IMG/VR virus record: IMGVR_UViG_3300046318_000165
Location: 1 to 64,000 of that record
From: a virus
Length of the DNA stretch: 64,000 bases
Direction: 5' to 3' (one strand)
Shown piece by piece: positions 1-9,143 of the stretch; position 1 is the stretch's first letter, and each line of letters starts with the position of its first letter. The notes beneath the pieces were generated by a model, which did not search any database, had not been told where the DNA came from, and worked only from the letters and a program-made list of their open reading frames with translations. The translations under genes and the position numbers were made by a program.

Positions 1-1367
1 AGAACTTTGCTGAACTTGCTGCATCTAACGCTCTAGTTCGTCCAGGTGCTATGAACACTATTGGTAAGGACTACATTGCTCGTAAGCACGGTAAGCAGAA
101 TATTGCATACCACCACCAGGTGATGAAGTCATTTACTTCTGAGACTTATGGCTGTGTTTTGTATCAGGAACAGGTTATGCTTGCCTGTACAGAACTTGGC
201 GGTATGACAATGGTTGAGGCTGACAAGGTTCGTAAGATCATTGGTAAGAAGAAAGATGCAAAAGAGTTTGACCAGTTCAAGGATAAGTTTGTTACTGGAG
301 CATCACGCTTTGTAGCACAACCAGTAGCAGAAGAACTATGGCATGACTTTGAGGCTCACGCTGGATACTCATTCAATAAGTCACACGCTGTAGCATATTC
401 TACTGTATCTTATTGGACAGCATGGCTTAAGTATCATTATCCTATTGAGTTTATGTATTCGCTACTCAAGAATGAGGGTGATAAGGATGCTCGTACTGAA
501 TATCTGATTGAAGCAAAGCGTATGGGCATTCCTGTGCGTCTACCACACATTAACGAATCAGACATTGATTTCAAGATTGAGGGCAAGGGAATCCGTTTTG
601 GTCTTACAGCAATTAAGTTCATATCCGATAATATTGCAAGCAAGTATATTTCTGCTCGCCCTTTTAACAGTTATAAGGAGCTTGAGGAGTTCACATTTGG
701 TAAGGGTAACGGTGTTAATAGTCGTGCTCTACAGGCTCTACGTGTGATCGGTGCTGCAACATTCCCAGATAATCCAAGGAATGATGAAGAGGTCAAAGAG
801 AATCTATATGAATATCTAAACCTACCAGAGTTCAATATCTCTATTCCACAGCACTATCACGCCTTTATTAATGACGTAGAAGAGTATGAGGAAAAAGGTG
901 CATACATTCTTATGGGAATGGTAAAGGCTATCAAGCGTGGCAAGGGATGGTCAAGAGTAGAGCTTCTAGATAAGACTGGTAGCACTGGTATCTTTGATGA
1001 AGAGCAGACTGGTATTGAAGCAGGTAAGACTTATATTATTCTTGCCAGCGATAACCGTGTTGTTACTGCTATTCCTGCTGATGAAATTCGTGGTAGCGAA
1101 TCAGGACTTGTAAAGATCCTTAACTACCGTCAGTTGCCATACAAGGATGAAGAACTATTTGTAGTCTCATTCAAGCCACGAGTTACCAAAGCTGGTAAAA
1201 AGATGGCTTCCCTAGTTCTGGCTGATTCTAGTCGTGAACTACATAGCGTTACAGTATTCCCAACTTCATTTGCTAAGGCATACATGAAGATTGACGAGGG
1301 TAAGGCTTACACATTTTCCTTGGGTAAAACTAAGGATGGAACAATAATTATGGAGGATGTAAAATAA
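1..1367 (+). CDS. dnaE: DNA polymerase III alpha subunit (C-terminal part, 5' truncated by window)
   Basis: Replicative DNA polymerase of the bacterial C family. The reading frame is open from base 3, so the gene begins before the window; the residues just before the first internal Met read ALVRPGA, matching the DnaE 'ALYRPGP' region. Also recognisable are GKQNIAYHHQV, YGCVLYQEQVM and AGYSFNKSHAVAYS (palm/fingers) followed by the helix-hairpin-helix region near FGLTAIK and a C-terminal OB-like part. It overlaps the next gene by one base (TAATG). This phage therefore carries its own DnaE-type replicase rather than a family A or B enzyme. Confidence 0.93.
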   Translation, partial: NFAELAASNALVRPGAMNTIGKDYIARKHGKQNIAYHHQVMKSFTSETYGCVLYQEQVMLACTELGGMTMVEADKVRKIIGKKKDAKEFDQFKDKFVTGASRFVAQPVAEELWHDFEAHAGYSFNKSHAVAYSTVSYWTAWLKYHYPIEFMYSLLKNEGDKDARTEYLIEAKRMGIPVRLPHINESDIDFKIEGKGIRFGLTAIKFISDNIASKYISARPFNSYKELEEFTFGKGNGVNSRALQALRVIGAATFPDNPRNDEEVKENLYEYLNLPEFNISIPQHYHAFINDVEEYEEKGAYILMGMVKAIKRGKGWSRVELLDKTGSTGIFDEEQTGIEAGKTYIILASDNRVVTAIPADEIRGSESGLVKILNYRQLPYKDEELFVVSFKPRVTKAGKKMASLVLADSSRELHSVTVFPTSFAKAYMKIDEGKAYTFSLGKTKDGTIIMEDVK

Positions 1368-1711
1368 TGGAACTATCATTTGATGATATTGCAACAGAGT
1401 TGCATGAACTAGCAGTAGAGAAAGGCTTCTGGAGCGTCCTAGACGATGCCACGCAGGAGCAGACTGATATTTTTATGACTAAACAGTTGATGATGATTGT
1501 ATCAGAGGCTGTAGAGGTTATGGAGGCTATTCGTAAGGATAAGGGTCCAGAAAATATTGCAGATGAAATGGCTGATATTCTTATTCGTACTTTCGATCTA
1601 TATGCTGGATTAGTTGAGCATGGCTATACTGCTGTATCACTTGACTATGCTTTTGAAAATAAAACTAGCGTAAATAAACTTCGTGCACAGAAGCATGGGG
1701 TGCGTTTTTAA
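1367..1711 (+). CDS. MazG-like nucleotide pyrophosphohydrolase
   Basis: 114 aa, one MazG domain: an EAVEVMEA helix followed by EMADILIRTFD gives the acidic EExxE...ExxD metal-binding pattern of all-alpha NTP pyrophosphatases. Family members hydrolyse NTPs or dNTPs to monophosphates; phage versions may clean the nucleotide pool or alter ppGpp signalling. The start overlaps the dnaE stop and the stop overlaps the recA-like start, so the three genes are translationally coupled. Confidence 0.85.
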   Translation: MELSFDDIATELHELAVEKGFWSVLDDATQEQTDIFMTKQLMMIVSEAVEVMEAIRKDKGPENIADEMADILIRTFDLYAGLVEHGYTAVSLDYAFENKTSVNKLRAQKHGVRF

Positions 1712-2718
1712 TGACTACTATTGAAGAGGCAATGGCAGCACTTGATCCACGTATCCGCAAGCGTCTCACAAATGGAGTTGGATTTAAGACAGACTATCAG
1801 CCCACACCTAGTTTTGGTTTGAATCGTGCTCTAAATGGTGGTCTACCATATGGTCGCCAGGTACTAATTTGGGGTAGTAAATCATCAGCCAAGTCTTCAC
1901 TATGTCTACAGATGATTGCTCTTGCTCAAGAAGAGGGTAAGTTATGTGCGTGGATTGATGCTGAGATGTCATATTCTGAGGAATGGGCTAAGGCTCTTGG
2001 GGTAGATACTGATAATCTAATTGTATCACAAGCTCGTACTATCAATGAAATGGTGGATGTAGGAACTAATCTAATGAATGCTGGAGTAGATCTAATTGTT
2101 GTAGACTCTATTACTTCATTGCTACCTGCTATCTATTTTGAAAAGGGAACTGATGAACTCAAGGAACTGGAAAATACCAAGCAGATTGGAGCTGAATCAA
2201 GAGATTTCAGCAATGCGTGGAAGATGCTTAACTATGCTAATAACAAAGTTAAACCAACTCTTTTCGTACTTATTTCTCAAAGCCGAAACAATATTTCTGC
2301 CATGTATACATCGCAGCAGCCAAGCGGTGGTCAAGCGACTAAGTTTTATTCGTCAACCGTTATTAAGCTTTTTTCGTCAGAATCCGATAATCAAGCTATC
2401 AAGGGAAAGATTTCGGTTGGTGATAAACTTATCGAAGAAAAGGTGGGACGCAAGGTTAGATGGGAAGTCCAGTTCTCCAAAACATCGCCAGCCTTCCAGA
2501 GTGGTGAATATGATTTCTACTTTAGAGGTGATGTTGGCATTGACAGTATTGGTGATCTTGTTGATACTGCTGAAATGATGGGTATCGTAGAACGCACTGG
2601 TGCGTGGTATATTCTTTCTGACGGTAGCAAGATCCAGGGTAGGGATAAGTTTGTAGCAAGGGTAAGAGAAGACTTAGATCTACAAGATGAAATTAAGGCT
2701 AAGGTAGCTAATGGCTAA
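1711..2718 (+). CDS. RecA-like recombinase
   Basis: 335 aa ATPase of the RecA/UvsX type. Walker A is seen as GSKSSAKSSLCLQM (residues about 52-65) and Walker B as DLIVVDSITSLLP; 'SQSRNNISAMYTSQQPSGGQATKFYSS' resembles the L2 DNA-binding loop and is split here only for description. It would load on ssDNA for phage recombination and repair, next to the resolvase and nuclease genes of the same operon. It is close in length to cellular RecA but diverged. Confidence 0.88.
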   Translation: MTTIEEAMAALDPRIRKRLTNGVGFKTDYQPTPSFGLNRALNGGLPYGRQVLIWGSKSSAKSSLCLQMIALAQEEGKLCAWIDAEMSYSEEWAKALGVDTDNLIVSQARTINEMVDVGTNLMNAGVDLIVVDSITSLLPAIYFEKGTDELKELENTKQIGAESRDFSNAWKMLNYANNKVKPTLFVLISQSRNNISAMYTSQQPSGGQATKFYSSTVIKLFSSESDNQAIKGKISVGDKLIEEKVGRKVRWEVQFSKTSPAFQSGEYDFYFRGDVGIDSIGDLVDTAEMMGIVERTGAWYILSDGSKIQGRDKFVARVREDLDLQDEIKAKVANG

Positions 2719-2896
2719 GTATACATTAATTCACGGTGACTTTGTTTGCCACGTTTGCAAAACATCAATTAAAACTTTAAGGTTTTATCCAGATGAAAAA
2801 GAGTTAAGCTGGATGTGTCCAGATAAGCACCTTAGTTCTGTTGATTTAAATACCAAAAAGAATAGGAAAGATTATGAGCGAGAAGAGCGAGAGTAA
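2711..2896 (+). CDS. small zinc-ribbon-like protein
   Basis: 61 aa, overlaps the recA-like gene by 8 nt. Two cysteine groups, CHVCK near the N-terminus and a later MCPDKH, suggest a zinc-binding fold. No catalytic motif is visible. Its position between recombinase and nuclease candidates suggests a nucleic-acid accessory role (inference). Confidence 0.7.
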   Translation: MAKYTLIHGDFVCHVCKTSIKTLRFYPDEKELSWMCPDKHLSSVDLNTKKNRKDYEREERE

Positions 2897-3161
2897 ACGC
2901 ATTGGGGCAAAACAACATAAGAACTCTGGTCGTGGAACGCATAAAGGCGATGCTACCTGGGAAAACTTTACTGTGGACTTCAAAGAAGTTGGACGCTCTT
3001 TCACGCTCAATAAGGAAGTCTGGGCTAAAGCAACTACTGATGCTATACGTAATGGCAATGATCCTGCCATTGTTGTTGTTATTGGTGAGAACGGTATTAA
3101 AACAAGATTAGCAATAATTGAATTATCGCTACTTGAACAAATACTCTCTGATGGTGTATAA
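2874..3161 (+). CDS. putative small nuclease, PD-(D/E)XK-like fold
   Basis: 95 aa, basic N-terminus. The pattern GRGTHKGDATWENFTVDFKEVGRS has the spacing of a restriction-like nuclease core (GD, then about 11 residues, then VDFKE), followed by a helix with K and D residues and a hydrophobic strand AIVVVIGE. It sits among recombination genes and overlaps the previous gene by 23 nt. The assignment is by motif only; a DNA-binding non-enzyme is also possible. Confidence 0.55.
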   Translation: MSEKSESKRIGAKQHKNSGRGTHKGDATWENFTVDFKEVGRSFTLNKEVWAKATTDAIRNGNDPAIVVVIGENGIKTRLAIIELSLLEQILSDGV

Positions 3162-3188
3162 TAGAACTACAATATTAAAAGGAATAAA

Positions 3189-3494
3189 ATGGAACAGCAA
3201 CAAACAACACTAGAAATGGTCAATGGTCTTACAGAGATTGCTGACTTTATGAATGATGAAGAACTAACAGTAGCATTAACTTTCATTGCCAAGCTTATTC
3301 TTAAGCCTGACGTTCCACTTAATGTTGCCACTGTGGAGATTGTAAGACTACAGGCAATTGCTGCCAAGATGTCACTCAAAGCCACATGGATGGTCAACGT
3401 AGATAAAGGAGATAGAGCGAAGAAGAATATATACTTCACTGCTGCAGAGGCTATTAATAACCTCGTATCAGCACTCAAGTATATTACTCGCTAA
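3189..3494 (+). CDS. hypothetical protein, 101 aa
   Basis: Start preceded by AAAGGA. Predominantly alpha-helical; no motif recognised. It lies in the replication/recombination operon 7 nt before the Cas4-like gene, so a role in DNA metabolism is plausible but unproven. Confidence 0.7.
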   Translation: MEQQQTTLEMVNGLTEIADFMNDEELTVALTFIAKLILKPDVPLNVATVEIVRLQAIAAKMSLKATWMVNVDKGDRAKKNIYFTAAEAINNLVSALKYITR

Positions 3495-3500
3495 AAGATT

Positions 3501-4307
3501 ATGGCTAAAAATTTATTAAGTCAAGTAATGCTAAAGGTAGAAGACAAAATTACATCTAAACCATCTTTCATTGATAAAGACGCACTTATTGCAAAGATTA
3601 ACTCTGGATATACTATTAATCGTGTAGACAAGTTTCAAACCAAAAAGACATTTGCACCAAGTACTATTGCATACTCTCACGGAGAATGTCCTCGTTATTG
3701 GTATCTAGCTTTTGAGGGTGCAAACTTTACAGATAATGCTGATGCTTATGGCGGTGCTAACATGACTGCTGGTACAAAGTCACATGAGCGTATTCAGGAA
3801 GCTATGGGAAATGTCCCAGACTTTCTGATTGATTCAGAGTTTAAGATTACATATGATAGCCCACCTATCTTCGGATATGGTGACGTTATGCTTAACTGGG
3901 AAGGCACAGAACTTCTCGGTGAAATTAAGACTATGCCGAATGAAGGATTTGAATATAGAAAGATAGCTGGCAAGCCAAAGCTTGGTCACATGGTTCAGTT
4001 GCTTATTTATATGAAGATCAAGAATAAGAGCAAAGCCGTACTTATTTATGAAAATAAAAACAATCACGAATTGTTGATTTTTCCTATTGAATTAAATACG
4101 TATATGTTTGAGTGGGTAGAGAACACATTTGAGTGGATGCGAACAGTCCGTAAGGCATGGGAAGATAAAACCCTGCCTGAGAAAAACTATCGTTCTAACT
4201 CAAAGATTTGCAAGACTTGTCCAATTAGAGAAGCTTGTGATAATGCTGGTTCTGGAGTGATCAAGATCAATTCCCTGGAGCCACTAGATGAAAAACAAAC
4301 ACTGTAA
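3501..4307 (+). CDS. Cas4/RecB-like PD-(D/E)XK exonuclease with Fe-S cysteines
   Basis: 268 aa. The N-terminal GECPRYWYLAFEG contains the first cysteine, then GTKSHERIQEA, the nuclease core GYGDVMLNWEG...LLGEIKT (D...ExK), the motif HMVQLLIYM (QxxxY-like), and the C-terminal cysteine group CKTCPIREAC. This order is typical of Cas4/AddB-type nucleases that hold a 4Fe-4S cluster. It probably resects DNA ends during phage recombination, together with the RecA-like protein and the RuvC-like resolvase. No CRISPR array is present nearby. Confidence 0.82.
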   Translation: MAKNLLSQVMLKVEDKITSKPSFIDKDALIAKINSGYTINRVDKFQTKKTFAPSTIAYSHGECPRYWYLAFEGANFTDNADAYGGANMTAGTKSHERIQEAMGNVPDFLIDSEFKITYDSPPIFGYGDVMLNWEGTELLGEIKTMPNEGFEYRKIAGKPKLGHMVQLLIYMKIKNKSKAVLIYENKNNHELLIFPIELNTYMFEWVENTFEWMRTVRKAWEDKTLPEKNYRSNSKICKTCPIREACDNAGSGVIKINSLEPLDEKQTL

Positions 4308-4593
4308 ATGGTGCGATAATGCATTTGAAACAACTATAAACTATCAGATATATTGTTCTGCTGAATGTAGAGATTCTGCAACAAAAGAAAAAATAGCACA
4401 ACGCTATCTGGTAACTAGAAGGAATAATCCTAATAGAAAACAAAGAGTTTGTAAACAGTGTAATACAAAACTGTCCATATATAATGATGATGTCTTATGT
4501 CAAAAGTGTTTAATAAATCCACAAGACATTAGCAAAGCATTAAAAGATATTAAAGGATTAGCAAATGGTAAAGATAAACCAACCGACAATTAA
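4288..4593 (+). CDS. zinc-finger protein, two CxxC pairs
   Basis: 101 aa, overlapping the Cas4-like gene by 20 nt. CKWC...YCSAEC and later CKQC...CQKC give two four-cysteine zinc sites; the rest is Lys/Arg-rich. Likely nucleic-acid binding. It overlaps the resolvase start by 29 nt. Confidence 0.7.
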   Translation: MKNKHCKWCDNAFETTINYQIYCSAECRDSATKEKIAQRYLVTRRNNPNRKQRVCKQCNTKLSIYNDDVLCQKCLINPQDISKALKDIKGLANGKDKPTDN

Positions 4594-5134
4594 ACCAAAG
4601 ACTATATGCTCTATTGATGCTAGTACAAATAGCATTGCATTTGCAATATTTGAGGATGACAGTCTTATTCAGTATGGAAAGATTAACTTTGTTGGAACAA
4701 ACACATATGAAAAAGTAATGGATTCTGGCAGGAAGATCAGAGCATTCTTTAAACTATATGAAAATATTGATGCTATTGTTATTGAGCATACAGTATTTAT
4801 GAATAGTCCTAAGACTGCTGCTGACCTTGCCTTGGTCCAAGGAGCGATATTAGCTTCTGCTGGTATTGACAAGATTCGTTCTGTTGCTCCTATTACCTGG
4901 CAGATATATATCGGTAATCCAAAACTATCTAAACAAGAACTTTCTGATCTTAAAAAGCAAAACTCTGGAAAGAGTGAAGCCTGGCTCAAGACATATGCGA
5001 GGGAATTTAGAAAACAAAGAACAATAAAGCTAATAGATATCATCTATGATAGAATTGTTACAGATAATGATGTTGCAGATGCCATCGGTATTGGGCATTA
5101 TGCAATAAATAACTGGGATAAGTTGACAAGGTAA
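4565..5134 (+). CDS. RuvC-like Holliday junction resolvase
   Basis: 189 aa with an RNase H-like fold: CSIDASTNSIAFAIF supplies the first catalytic Asp, AIVIEHTVF the Glu, and DNDVADAIGIGHYA the C-terminal acidic pair. RBS AAAGGATT precedes the ATG. It should resolve branched recombination intermediates or trim branched DNA before packaging; the terminase genes follow about 440 nt downstream. Confidence 0.82.
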   Translation: MVKINQPTIKPKTICSIDASTNSIAFAIFEDDSLIQYGKINFVGTNTYEKVMDSGRKIRAFFKLYENIDAIVIEHTVFMNSPKTAADLALVQGAILASAGIDKIRSVAPITWQIYIGNPKLSKQELSDLKKQNSGKSEAWLKTYAREFRKQRTIKLIDIIYDRIVTDNDVADAIGIGHYAINNWDKLTR

Positions 5135-5137
5135 GAA

Positions 5138-5293
5138 ATGGCTGCTAAACTATATACATCAGAAACATGGCTACGCAAACGTTTTCATTTAGATAAGAAG
5201 TCTCCAGAAGAGATTGCAAAAGAATGTGGCGTTAGTGTTGAAACAATTTATGTATATCTCGCAAAATTCGGATTAAGAAAGTCTAAAAGATAA
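5138..5293 (+). CDS. small helix-turn-helix protein, 51 aa
   Basis: ATG 3 nt after the resolvase stop; the stop TAA overlaps the next ATG. The segment SPEEIAKECGVSVETIYVYL is a clear HTH (Sigma-70 region 4/Myb-like). A similar solitary HTH protein is encoded at 47851-48036. Function unknown, probably DNA binding. Confidence 0.75.
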   Translation: MAAKLYTSETWLRKRFHLDKKSPEEIAKECGVSVETIYVYLAKFGLRKSKR

Positions 5294-5583
5294 TGGGTCG
5301 TAGAAAAAAGTATGTAGCTCCTGAAATTTCAAAAAAGTTTCACCGTGAACCAACTGTAGTTGTTGATGGATTTGAAATTAATCATGGAGACATCATCAAG
5401 ATTAAAGACGAGTTTGGTGGCAAGTTTAAGTTTGATTATCTAGTAACTAATACCGAAACTGGTGCACAATGGATTGACTGCTTTGAGATTATTGGATCAG
5501 TCCCATCAGTATTCCGTTCTTTTAAGATAGAACGCATTAAGCGTATTCCAAAACGTGGAAAGAGAGCAAAGCGTGTCGTTTGA
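5293..5583 (+). CDS. hypothetical basic protein, 96 aa
   Basis: Starts on the last base of the preceding stop codon. The ends are Lys/Arg-rich and the centre is predicted beta-rich (DIIKIKDEFGGKFKFDYLV), suggesting an SH3/Tudor-like small barrel. No family recognised. It overlaps the terminase small subunit gene. Confidence 0.65.
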   Translation: MGRRKKYVAPEISKKFHREPTVVVDGFEINHGDIIKIKDEFGGKFKFDYLVTNTETGAQWIDCFEIIGSVPSVFRSFKIERIKRIPKRGKRAKRVV

Positions 5584-6112
5584 AGACTTAACAGTAGAAC
5601 ACCTTGATGAAGTAAACAAGGTTGTTGAAAAGTATCTAGCAGGTAATGAGCCTACTCAGATTTCTAAAGAACTTGCTATGCCAAGACAAAAAGTTGTTGC
5701 GTACATTAATGAGTGGAGGGCAATGGCTGCAGACAATGCTGCTATTCGTGCCAGGGCTAAGGAAGCTCTTGTTGGTGCAGACACTCATTACACAAAGCTA
5801 ATTGCTAAGGCATATGAAGTTATTGATGATGCAACTACAACTGCAAACTTAACTGCTAAAACTGCTGGTATTAAACTTGTTATGGATCTTGAATCTAAGC
5901 GTATTGATATGCTACAGAAAGCAGGACTCTTAGAGAACAAAGAACTTGCAGAAGAAATGATTGAGATTGAACGCAAGCAGGAAGTATTAGTAAATATCCT
6001 AAAAGACATTGCTAGTGAGCATCCAGATGTTAGAGACAAAATTATGTCAAGACTAAGTTCTGTTGCCAAAGAACGAGAAGTAGTTACTGTGGTGATTAAT
6101 AAAGATGTTTGA
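5573..6112 (+). CDS. terminase small subunit (probable)
   Basis: 179 aa from GTG 5573, chosen because GAAAGAGAG lies 6 nt upstream; a further GTG at 5555 has no RBS. The N-terminal half has an HTH-like segment (NEPTQISKELAMPRQKVVAYINEWR), followed by long helices with oligomerisation character. It overlaps the large terminase by 8 nt, the usual arrangement for the DNA-recognition subunit. Confidence 0.72.
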   Translation: MSFEDLTVEHLDEVNKVVEKYLAGNEPTQISKELAMPRQKVVAYINEWRAMAADNAAIRARAKEALVGADTHYTKLIAKAYEVIDDATTTANLTAKTAGIKLVMDLESKRIDMLQKAGLLENKELAEEMIEIERKQEVLVNILKDIASEHPDVRDKIMSRLSSVAKEREVVTVVINKDV

Positions 6113-7880
6113 TGATTTCTTAGATGCTTTAAAGTCTGATAATTTTGCTGAGATTCCAGTAGATGCTAAAACATTTGTTGAGGGTGAACAGTATCTAAAC
6201 CAGCCACCTTTATCACAGGTTCAGTATGACATTGTTGAGGCTATGAGTCAGATTTATAAACTTGAAGATCTTATTGACATTCTAGGAGAAGAAGAAGGTA
6301 GACGCTATTATAAAAAATACACAAAGAATGAAGTTATCCTACAACTTGGTAAAGGTTCTGGTAAAGACTTTACCTCTACAGTTGCGTGTTCTTATATCGT
6401 ATATAAGTTACTTTGTCTTAAAGACCCTGCTCGCTATTTCGGTAAGCCTAGCGGAGATGCTATTGATATCATTAACGTGGCGATTAACGCACAGCAAGCA
6501 AAGAACGTTTTCTTTAAAGGATTCAAAAACAAGATTGAACGAAGTGAATGGTTTGCTGGAAAGTTCTATGCAAAAGCGGAATCAATTGAATTTGATAAAT
6601 CTATTACAGTTTATTCTGGACACTCCGAACGTGAAAGCCATGAGGGACTCAACCTTATCTTGGCGGTTCTTGACGAGATTTCTGGATTCGCTCAGGAAAT
6701 TGGAACTGGTAATGACCAGGGTAAAACTGCAGATAACATTTACAAAGCTTTCCGTGCGTCTGTTGACTCACGATTCCCAGATCTTGGTAAGGTTGCTCTC
6801 CTATCGTTCCCACGGTATCCTGGAGACTTTATCTCGCAAAGATATGATGCAGTAATTGCAGATAAAGAAGTTATAACAAAGCATCATAAGTTTATTATGA
6901 ATCCAGATTTACCAGAAGATTCTGATGGAAATTCACTAGAAATTGAATGGGATGAAGATACAGTTCTTTCATATAAATATCCAGGCGTGTTTGCACTCAA
7001 GCGTCCTACCTGGGTAGTTAATCCTACTCGTAGCATTGAAGACTTTAAAGTATCATTCTTTACAGACCTTGGAGATGCTATGCAACGTTTTGCTTGTGTT
7101 CCAACTTTTTCATCTGATGCTTTCTTTAAGCAAGTAGAAAAGGTTCAAGCTGCAATGACCATTAGAAATCCAATTGATTCTAATAAACGCTTTGATGAAT
7201 CATTTAAGCCTGATCCAGACAAGAAGTATTATGTTCATGCTGACCTTGCACAGAAGCACGACAAGTGTGCTGTTGCAATTGCTCACGTTGAAAAATGGGT
7301 AAATATTCAGGTAGTTAAAGATTATCAACAGGTAGCACCTATCGTAATAGTAGATGCTGTAGTTTGGTGGGAACCTAAACGAGAAGGTCCAGTAAACCTA
7401 TCAGAAGTAAAACAATGGATTCAAAACTTGCGTAGACAAGGATTTGACATTGGAATGGTTTCATTTGACCGTTGGCAATCATTTGATATTCAGAATGAAC
7501 TGAAGCAGGTTGGTATTAAGACTGAAACTGTTTCTGTTGCCAAGAAGCACTATGAGGATATGGCTATGCTTATTTATGAAGAGCGTCTAGCCATGCCAGC
7601 AATTGATCTTTTGTTTGAAGAGCTTACAGAACTTAAGATAGTTAAACAAAACAGGGTTGACCACCCACGAAAATCTTCTAAGGACTTAGCTGACGCAGTA
7701 TGCGGAGCAGTCTTTGGGGCAATATCACATACACCTAAAAATCTAAATCAAGTAGTTGAGATTCACGAGTTTAGAGATAGACCAAAACAAGTACTTGACA
7801 AGGGTATTGACAATGTGATAAGATTGAAGCCTATGCCAGATGAAGTAAAGGATTATCTGGGTAGTTTCAATTTACTATAA
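6105..7880 (+). CDS. terminase large subunit
   Basis: 591 aa packaging motor. The ATPase part carries Walker A-like LGKGSGKDFTSTVA and Walker B LILAVLDEISG; the RNase H-like nuclease part has YYVHADLAQKHDKCAVA, SFDRWQS and a C-terminal SSKDLADAVCGAVFGA with the last catalytic Asp. ATP-driven translocation and cutting of concatemeric DNA into proheads via the portal encoded at 61253. It is unusually distant (over 50 kb) from the portal. Confidence 0.92.
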   Translation: MFDDFLDALKSDNFAEIPVDAKTFVEGEQYLNQPPLSQVQYDIVEAMSQIYKLEDLIDILGEEEGRRYYKKYTKNEVILQLGKGSGKDFTSTVACSYIVYKLLCLKDPARYFGKPSGDAIDIINVAINAQQAKNVFFKGFKNKIERSEWFAGKFYAKAESIEFDKSITVYSGHSERESHEGLNLILAVLDEISGFAQEIGTGNDQGKTADNIYKAFRASVDSRFPDLGKVALLSFPRYPGDFISQRYDAVIADKEVITKHHKFIMNPDLPEDSDGNSLEIEWDEDTVLSYKYPGVFALKRPTWVVNPTRSIEDFKVSFFTDLGDAMQRFACVPTFSSDAFFKQVEKVQAAMTIRNPIDSNKRFDESFKPDPDKKYYVHADLAQKHDKCAVAIAHVEKWVNIQVVKDYQQVAPIVIVDAVVWWEPKREGPVNLSEVKQWIQNLRRQGFDIGMVSFDRWQSFDIQNELKQVGIKTETVSVAKKHYEDMAMLIYEERLAMPAIDLLFEELTELKIVKQNRVDHPRKSSKDLADAVCGAVFGAISHTPKNLNQVVEIHEFRDRPKQVLDKGIDNVIRLKPMPDEVKDYLGSFNLL

Positions 7881-7900
7881 CAACTAATATAAGGAGAATA

Positions 7901-8479
7901 ATGACGATTAAGAAAATCGCCACCGCAGTAATTGCTACTGCACTAGCCATTGGCACACTAACCGCACTACCAGCAAATGCTGATAATGATGGAGATAACT
8001 CTAGTTCAGTTATTGCAGATCTACGTTCAGAGATTGTAACTCTGAATGGAAAGCTTGCGGATGCTGCAACTGCTAAGGCAACTGCTGATTCAACCATCAC
8101 AAGCCTACAGCAGTATGTAATCATCCTACAGGCAAATCTAGCAAACTCAGCTGCAGATGCTGTCAAGGATAAGGCTACTGCTGATGCAACTATTGCATCT
8201 CTACAGGCAGACAAGGTTAAGGATGCTGCAACCATTTCTGCTCTACAGGCAGAACTAGCTAAGGCTAAGGCTGATGCTGGAACTGATAAGAACAAGGATG
8301 CTGCTACTATTGCAGCTCTCCAAGCAGAGCTTGCTAAGACTAAGGTTGATCTAGCTGCTGCTGTAACCGCTGGTGGAACTGTTGTTAACGAACTAAAGGT
8401 TAAGTACAACAAGCTTGCAAAGCGTTTCAATTCAAAGGTTCGCAAGATTCACCGTGTAGCACTTCTACCTCTACCATAA
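7901..8479 (+). CDS. secreted Ala-rich coiled-coil repeat protein
   Basis: 192 aa, RBS AAGGAGA. Residues 1-27 form a Sec signal peptide (basic start, hydrophobic AVIATALAIGTLTAL, then PANA-D). The rest is a heptad-like coiled coil with internal repeats of the type ATI(A/S)ALQAELAK and ends in a basic patch. It may be a secreted or wall-associated factor, possibly a spanin-like or superinfection-related protein (inference). A strong terminator follows. Confidence 0.8.
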   Translation: MTIKKIATAVIATALAIGTLTALPANADNDGDNSSSVIADLRSEIVTLNGKLADAATAKATADSTITSLQQYVIILQANLANSAADAVKDKATADATIASLQADKVKDAATISALQAELAKAKADAGTDKNKDAATIAALQAELAKTKVDLAAAVTAGGTVVNELKVKYNKLAKRFNSKVRKIHRVALLPLP

Positions 8480-8491
8480 GGTAGTATTTTA

Positions 8492-8525
8492 AGAGGGGGC
8501 TGGGAAACCAGCCCTCTTTTTTTAT
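8492..8525 (+). terminator. intrinsic terminator
   Basis: GC-rich stem AGAGG..GGCTGG paired with CCAGCCCTCT around a GAAA loop, followed by a run of seven T. It ends the terminase operon. Confidence 0.9.
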
Positions 8526-8536
8526 TTAAATAATGA

Positions 8537-8548
8537 TATACTTGTTTT
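8537..8548 (+). promoter_or_regulatory. -10 box of leaderless promoter
   Basis: TGA-TATACT extended -10, 6 nt before the ATG of the next gene and with no RBS, so transcription should begin at or next to the start codon. Confidence 0.6.
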
Positions 8549-8902
8549 ATGGACAATGAACTGACACCAGAAACACCATCAGAAACGCTCCAGGATGCCC
8601 CTAGAAGCGATTTAGAGGGTAGTATAGATACATCTAAGGTCGTAATTAAGAAACAGGGCAGAGTTGCCGAATTCATATTCAAAACACTAGCTATCTTTTT
8701 AATCTCAGCAATCTCTGCTATTGGTGTGGGTGCGTTAATCGGGGTAGATGCTTGGAAAACAATCGTTATTGCTGGTGTAATAGGATTACTAAGAGTATTA
8801 GAAAACATAGCCAGAGGATACATAGATGATGGTCAACTCACTATTGGCGAAATAGATAATGCTTTTAAAACTGTTGACGAACAATCTGATGAAAATATTT
8901 AA
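8549..8902 (+). CDS. membrane protein, 117 aa (holin-like possible)
   Basis: Acidic N-terminus, then two adjacent hydrophobic segments (about residues 43-64 and 68-85: FIFKTLAIFLISAISAIGV... and TIVIAGVIGLL), then an acidic tail. Two membrane helices in a small phage protein suggest a holin/antiholin type, but a second candidate sits at 13638. Leaderless promoter. Confidence 0.65.
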   Translation: MDNELTPETPSETLQDAPRSDLEGSIDTSKVVIKKQGRVAEFIFKTLAIFLISAISAIGVGALIGVDAWKTIVIAGVIGLLRVLENIARGYIDDGQLTIGEIDNAFKTVDEQSDENI

Positions 8903-8919
8903 AAAAGTTGCTTTTTTAT

Positions 8920-8948
8920 TTGACAACTAAATGACCTACTGCTATAAT
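8920..8948 (+). promoter_or_regulatory. sigma-70-type promoter, leaderless
   Basis: Perfect TTGACA (8920-8925), 17-nt spacer, perfect TATAAT (8943-8948). The ATG at 8955 lies where transcription should start, and there is no RBS. The same promoter may read on into the tRNA cluster. Confidence 0.8.
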
Positions 8949-8954
8949 TGATAC

Positions 8955-9128
8955 ATGACAGAAAATGATAAAGTATGGAAATGGCTACAGGTTGGTATTG
9001 ACAATGGATGGGTCACAGAACCATTTTGCTACACGCATGATGGAGACCCATACATGTCTGAAGAAGAAGAAAAAGAATGGGAAGATGGCGGAGATCCATG
9101 TGCTCCAGTAATTAAGATTTTGGTATAA
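8955..9128 (+). CDS. small acidic protein, 57 aa
   Basis: Short ORF directly behind a perfect promoter. Contains WKWLQVGIDNGWVTEPFC and an acidic EEEEKEWEDGG stretch. No known family; it is supported by promoter position and start placement. Confidence 0.6.
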   Translation: MTENDKVWKWLQVGIDNGWVTEPFCYTHDGDPYMSEEEEKEWEDGGDPCAPVIKILV

Positions 9129-9143
9129 TATAATTTAATACTT